NCBI GenBank assembly: GCA_050011415.1
Contig: JBEKJD010000113.1
Coordinates: 1-9,153 of the forward strand
Reading direction: 5' to 3'
Length of the DNA stretch: 9,153 bases
From: JADFXI01 sp050011415
GTDB taxonomy: Bacteria; Nitrospirota; Thermodesulfovibrionia; Thermodesulfovibrionales; Dissulfurispiraceae
Each line of letters opens with the position of its first letter. Positions within the stretch are counted from its first letter, which is position 1. Positions 5,522-9,153 of this stretch are shown one piece after another. Below the pieces are notes generated by a model. The model was not told the origin of the DNA. It made no database searches and saw only the letters and a program-made list of their open reading frames with translations. The position numbers were made by a program, and so were the translations under genes.

Positions 5522-8194
5522 ATGGTCAATATTTTAAAGAAAATATTCGGGACAAAGAACGAGAGGGTGCTTAAAAGGCTTTTTGAGGTCGTGGACGAAA
5601 TCAACGTCCTGGAGCCCTCGGTCGCGTCGCTTGGTGACAGTGAATTAAGGGCAAAAACTGATGAATTCCGGCGCAGGCTGGGTAGCGGCCAATCACTTGA
5701 CGATATTCTGAAAGAGGCCTTCGCTGTTGTCAGAGAGGTGTCGAAGCGCTTTTTGAACATGAGGCACTTCGATGTCCAGCTTATCGGCGGTATGGTGCTC
5801 CACGAAGGCAGGATTGCGGAGATGAAGACAGGGGAAGGGAAGACCCTTGTCGCCACATTGCCGGTATACCTGAACGCTCTCGACGGCAAAGGCGTCCATG
5901 TGGTAACGGTGAACGATTACCTTGCAAAAAGAGATGCCCAGTGGATGGGAACTATCTACCATGCCCTCGGCATCTCCGTTGGTGTCATCCAGAACGACAG
6001 TTCTTTTCTCTTCGACCCGTCCTACCTTTCCCATGATAAACGTTTCAACAACCTGAGGCCCTGCACTCGGTCGGAAGCCTATCTCGCCGATGTTACGTAC
6101 GGTACCAACAACGAATTCGGTTTTGATTATCTCAGAGACAATATGAAATACGATTTGGCCGAATACAGCCAGCGGGAGCTGAACTACGCAATCGTTGATG
6201 AGGTGGACAGCATCCTTATCGACGAAGCGAGGACTCCGCTTATCATATCGGGGCCCTCCGAGGAGTCCACTGATAAATATTATAAGGTGAACCGTATTAC
6301 CCCCGGACTTAAGGCTGAAGATGATTTTAAGATAGACGAGAAATTAAAGACCGTTATCCTCACCGAGTCAGGAAACTCGAAGGTTGAGAGACTCCTCGGC
6401 GTCAGCAACCTCTATGACCCGTCGAATATAGAACTCGTTCATCACGTTCTCCAGGCCCTGAGGGCCCATCACCTTTACAAGAGGGACGTAGAGTATGTAG
6501 TGAAAGACGGCGAGGTGGTCATAGTTGACGAGTTTACCGGAAGGATTATGCCGGGCAGGCGGTGGAGCGACGGGCTGCATCAGGCCATCGAGGCAAAAGA
6601 GGGTGTCAAGATAGCCAGCGAAAACCAGACCCTCGCTACTATCACCTTCCAGAATTTCTTCAGAATGTATAACAAGCTTGCGGGCATGACCGGTACGGCT
6701 GATACAGAGGCCGCGGAATTTGCACAGATATATAATCTCGAAGTGGTTGTGATCCCGACAAACCGGCCGTTAATAAGGCCCGACTTCCCGGACATGATTT
6801 ACAAGACCCACAGGGCCAAGTTCGATGCTGTTATAAGAGAGATTGAGGAGTGCCACAAGAAAGGCCAGCCGGTGCTTGTCGGAACTACTTCGATAGAGAA
6901 ATCCGAGCTTCTGAGCAGTTTGCTGAAGAAAAAAGACGTCAAGCATTCTGTGCTCAATGCCAAATACCATGAGAAGGAAGCGGAGATTGTGGCCCAGGCC
7001 GGGCGGCTTGCCGCGGTGACTATCGCCACGAACATGGCCGGCAGGGGGACTGATATTGTTCTTGGCGGCAATCCCGACGGGCTTGCTCGGGAACTCCTTA
7101 AAGACAAGTCCGATTACACCGAAGAAGATTTTGCTGCAGCTGTGCAAAAAGCAAAAGTTATTTGCGAAAAGGAGAAGCAGGAGGTTATCAGCGTTGGAGG
7201 GCTTCATATACTGGGTACCGAACGCCACGAGGCGCGGCGTATAGACAACCAGCTTAGAGGCCGGTCAGGAAGGCAGGGGGACCCCGGATCGTCCCGGTTT
7301 TATCTGTCGCTTGAGGATGACCTCATGAGGATTTTCGGTTCCGACAGGATAAGCGGGCTGATGAATCTCCTGAAAATGGAGGAAGATATTCCCATTGAGA
7401 ACAAGATGGTGTCCAAGGCAATAGAGAATTCACAGAAAAGGGTGGAAGCCCACAACTTCGATATCAGAAAGCACCTGCTTGAATACGACGATGTAATGAA
7501 CAAGCAGCGAAAGGAAATCTACTCGTTCAGGCTGGAAGTATTGCAGCTGGAGTCCATGAAGGACAGGATACTCGATATGATTGAGGATGAGGTGGATTCG
7601 CTGCTTGGGGTTTGCTGCCCGGAGAATGCCGATTCCGGGGAATGGGACATCAAAGGACTGGGTGACGCTTTGTACGGGACTTTTTCCGTAAACATGCAGC
7701 GTGATCTTCCGCATGCGCAAGGCGAACTCCATGATGCTATTGTCTCCGGGGTTAAGGAGCAGTATGAGAACAAGGAAAAGGATGCCGGTCCGGAGATAAT
7801 GCGTTATATGGAGAAGGTGATTCTGCTCCAGGTGATCGATGCACAGTGGAAAGACCACCTTCTTGGTATCGACCATCTCAAGGAGGGGATCGGGCTGCGT
7901 GGGTATGCTCAAAAGGACCCGCTTGTGGAATATAAGAAAGAGGCGTTTGAGCTGTTTGCAGATATGTCTCAACGGATAAGTTCAGAGGTCCTCATGCGGC
8001 TCTTCAGGATCCAGGTTAAACATGATGGCGAAACAGCGATGCAAGAGCGGCCCCGGCAGCAGCAGCTTGTGTTTAACCGCGGTGACGGTGAGGGGGCGCG
8101 GCAGCCGGTCCATAAGGATAGAAAGACAGGAAGGAACGATCCCTGTCCTTGCGGGAGCGGCAAGAAATACAAAAAATGCTGCGGGGCCAAATAA
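5522..8194 (+). CDS. secA: SecA preprotein translocase ATPase
   Basis: The motor ATPase of Sec protein export, 890 residues, close to the E. coli length. Visible are Walker A MKTGEGKT (101-108, Lys107), the DEAD-type DEVD (226-229) with IDEARTPLIISGP, the second nucleotide-binding domain around GTTSIEKSE and NMAGRGTDIVLGGNP, the arginine-finger region QLRGRSGRQGDPG, the helical scaffold and two-helix finger around DAQWKDHLLGIDHLKEGIGLRGYAQKDPL, and a C-terminal zinc-binding tail with Cys875, Cys877, Cys886 and Cys887. ATG 5522 is chosen because the protein then starts MVNILKKIFGTKNERVLKRL, like other SecA proteins; an in-frame TTG at 5495 would add nine residues. There is no strong Shine-Dalgarno. 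Relative to E. coli, roughly 25 extra residues lie near 158-185, between the QNDS segment and the conserved TYGTNNEFGFDYLRDNM. The tail implies a SecB or ribosome contact. Confidence 0.98.
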   Translation: MVNILKKIFGTKNERVLKRLFEVVDEINVLEPSVASLGDSELRAKTDEFRRRLGSGQSLDDILKEAFAVVREVSKRFLNMRHFDVQLIGGMVLHEGRIAEMKTGEGKTLVATLPVYLNALDGKGVHVVTVNDYLAKRDAQWMGTIYHALGISVGVIQNDSSFLFDPSYLSHDKRFNNLRPCTRSEAYLADVTYGTNNEFGFDYLRDNMKYDLAEYSQRELNYAIVDEVDSILIDEARTPLIISGPSEESTDKYYKVNRITPGLKAEDDFKIDEKLKTVILTESGNSKVERLLGVSNLYDPSNIELVHHVLQALRAHHLYKRDVEYVVKDGEVVIVDEFTGRIMPGRRWSDGLHQAIEAKEGVKIASENQTLATITFQNFFRMYNKLAGMTGTADTEAAEFAQIYNLEVVVIPTNRPLIRPDFPDMIYKTHRAKFDAVIREIEECHKKGQPVLVGTTSIEKSELLSSLLKKKDVKHSVLNAKYHEKEAEIVAQAGRLAAVTIATNMAGRGTDIVLGGNPDGLARELLKDKSDYTEEDFAAAVQKAKVICEKEKQEVISVGGLHILGTERHEARRIDNQLRGRSGRQGDPGSSRFYLSLEDDLMRIFGSDRISGLMNLLKMEEDIPIENKMVSKAIENSQKRVEAHNFDIRKHLLEYDDVMNKQRKEIYSFRLEVLQLESMKDRILDMIEDEVDSLLGVCCPENADSGEWDIKGLGDALYGTFSVNMQRDLPHAQGELHDAIVSGVKEQYENKEKDAGPEIMRYMEKVILLQVIDAQWKDHLLGIDHLKEGIGLRGYAQKDPLVEYKKEAFELFADMSQRISSEVLMRLFRIQVKHDGETAMQERPRQQQLVFNRGDGEGARQPVHKDRKTGRNDPCPCGSGKKYKKCCGAK

Positions 8195-8214
8195 AATGCA
8201 GAGTCGGCGCTAAA

Positions 8215-8326
8215 GACAGAATCGGTGAATCGGGGAGCCGGTGAATCGGAGCAGCTATACAAATTAGACTTTTGCCTTTCTATCTTTTTCTCCGATTCTC
8301 CGGCACTCCGATTCTCCGTTTCAGTC
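8215..8326. repeat. Long imperfect inverted repeat downstream of secA
   Basis: Two 37-bp arms, 8215-8251 and 8290-8326, match at 31 of 37 positions around a 38-nt loop. Each arm is built from two copies of a short unit: GGTGAATCGG at 8224 and 8240 on the left, CCGATTCTCC at 8292 and 8308 on the right, all on a 16-bp period. The structure begins about 20 bp after the secA stop. It resembles dispersed extragenic palindromes more than a simple terminator, because no T-run follows the right arm. It may still block exonucleases or slow RNA polymerase. No target duplication is evident. Confidence 0.7.
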
Positions 8327-8331
8327 TTCCC

Positions 8332-8360
8332 TTGCAAATCTAATGTTGAAATTATATAAT
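8332..8360 (+). promoter_or_regulatory. Sigma-70-type promoter for the cheV-like gene
   Basis: TTGCAA at 8332-8337 (four of six matches to TTGACA) and a perfect TATAAT at 8355-8360, separated by 17 bp. Transcription would start near 8367, giving a leader of about 25-37 nt. It lies just after the palindrome, so the coupler gene is probably transcribed independently of secA. Confidence 0.65.
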
Positions 8361-8365
8361 CTAAT
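8337..8365 (+). promoter_or_regulatory. Direct repeat AATCTAAT overlapping the promoter (possible operator)
   Basis: AATCTAAT occurs at 8337-8344, beside the -35 box, and at 8358-8365, across the -10 box, 21 bp apart or two helical turns. ATGTTG (8343-8348) and CAACAT (8368-8373) form an additional inverted pair. The placement would suit a repressor, but short AT-rich repeats arise easily by chance. Confidence 0.3.
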
Positions 8366-8403
8366 CGCAACATATTGACGACGTGAGGAGAATGGGGGGT
8401 GCT

Positions 8404-9153
8404 ATGGCTCGGACTGTAGGTGCTGTACCGGAGGTTTTAAAGGTTGGGACGAATGAGATGGAGCTTGTCGTCTTCAGAATGTTCGGTTCACATCCTGACG
8501 GAACTCCTGATATTCTTGATTATGGTGTCAACGTTGCAAAGGTAAGAGAAATAATTCCCATGCCTACCCTGACAAAGGTCCCCGATATGCCTGCCTATGC
8601 AGAAGCCCTTGCACAAGTCAGGGGAGAAGTGATCCCTATTGTCGACCTCGGCAAATGGATGAAAGTGACTCCGCCCGCAAATATGGAAATACGGCTCAAG
8701 GTCATCGTGCTCGAAATGCTTGGGACCACCGTAGGGATGATTGTTCACGAGGTAGAGCGTATACGTCGGATAAGATGGGACCAGATTAAGCCGCCTCCGT
8801 CACTTTTGCAGGCAAAGCACAGCGGCAGGGTCACGGGAGTGACTAAAATAGATGATGAAGGCGATTCGCTGTTGCTTATCCTCGATCTTGAGAGCGTTAT
8901 ATCTGAAATGGGCGGCCTGGTCCAGAAAGGTGAGATAGCACTGGAAGAGATCGAGAGCATCGGGAAGAAAAAGCTGAAGGGTACAGTGCTGATAGCCGAT
9001 GACTCCTCTGTTGCCAGGAGAATACTTAAAGACACTCTTGAAAACGCCGGTCTTCATATCATAGAGGCGATTGACGGCAAGCAGGCGCTTGAAATCCTCA
9101 ATGATTTTTTAGCAAGGATCGGTGACCCGCCGATTACCGATTTCGTTCATCTT
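8404..9153 (+). CDS. cheV: CheV-type chemotaxis coupling protein (CheW + receiver), 3' truncated by window
   Basis: 250 codons to the window edge. A CheW-like domain covers about residues 10-165: GTNEMELVVFRMF, then GVNVAKVREIIPMP, the RGEVIPIVDLGKWM strand and VGMIVHEVERIRRI, all typical of the SH3-like coupler fold that links receptors to CheA. A linker of about 30 residues leads to a receiver domain starting at KGTVLIADDSSVARRIL (about 195-211), with the acidic pair Asp200/Asp201. The phosphoacceptor Asp should lie just beyond the window. CheV proteins are thought to tune receptor-kinase signalling by being phosphorylated by CheA. In-frame starts are ATG 8404, ATG 8392 and GTG 8383. GAGGAG at 8385-8390 is too close for 8392 and 13 nt from 8404, so the start is uncertain. 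Confidence 0.9.
   Translation, partial: MARTVGAVPEVLKVGTNEMELVVFRMFGSHPDGTPDILDYGVNVAKVREIIPMPTLTKVPDMPAYAEALAQVRGEVIPIVDLGKWMKVTPPANMEIRLKVIVLEMLGTTVGMIVHEVERIRRIRWDQIKPPPSLLQAKHSGRVTGVTKIDDEGDSLLLILDLESVISEMGGLVQKGEIALEEIESIGKKKLKGTVLIADDSSVARRILKDTLENAGLHIIEAIDGKQALEILNDFLARIGDPPITDFVHL

Noticed and set aside
7430..7972. Minus-strand frame of 180 codons inside secA
   Set aside because: It is a shadow of a highly conserved gene on the + strand, with no start context or recognisable domain.
8215..8326. Palindrome as a classical rho-independent terminator of secA
   Set aside because: The arms are long and imperfect, the loop is 38 nt, and no run of T follows the right arm.

Overview
This 9.15 kb window comes from a Gram-negative, probably motile bacterium. 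It carries a lipid-transport (Mla/MCE-type) ABC system with an envelope lipoprotein, a full-length SecA, and the start of a CheV-type chemotaxis coupler. The moderate base composition, the mix of genes and a roughly 25-residue insertion in the first nucleotide-binding domain of SecA would suit a Nitrospirota or Desulfobacterota lineage. That placement is inference, not proof. Every recognised gene is on the + strand.

Layout: (1) Positions 37-2274 hold a partner-switching module. It consists of a GAF + PP2C (SpoIIE/RsbU-type) phosphatase, an RsbW/SpoIIAB-type histidine-kinase-fold anti-sigma factor, and an RsbV/SpoIIAA-type STAS antagonist. (2) Positions 2258-5399 hold a lipid-transport operon: MlaE-type permease, MlaF-type ATPase, MlaD-type MCE protein and a PqiC-like auxiliary lipoprotein. 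The permease gene starts inside the STAS gene, and most junctions from 37 to 5399 overlap or abut, so the two modules look like one transcription unit. (3) Positions 5522-8194 hold secA. (4) Positions 8195-8403 are intergenic, with a long imperfect palindrome followed by a good sigma-70-type promoter. (5) From 8404 to the window edge is a cheV-like gene, cut off in its receiver domain.

The most unusual feature is a 185-bp MITE-like element at 1344-1528, between the phosphatase and kinase genes. It has 32-bp terminal inverted repeats (28 of 32 matching) and a perfect 9-bp flanking duplication, AGCATGAAA. The duplicated target contains the ATGA that was originally both the stop of the phosphatase gene and the start of the kinase gene. 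Both genes are therefore intact to the base. The element is also open in the frame that begins at the left ATGA and ends at the right ATGA, so a 65-codon frame recreates a stop/start overlap at each end and could relay translational coupling across the insertion.

Functionally, the phosphatase would act on the phosphorylated STAS protein made by the kinase, in response to a signal sensed by the GAF domain. No sigma factor is visible here. Because STAS proteins (MlaB) are also subunits of Mla transporters, phospho-control of the adjacent transporter is a plausible but unproven alternative output.
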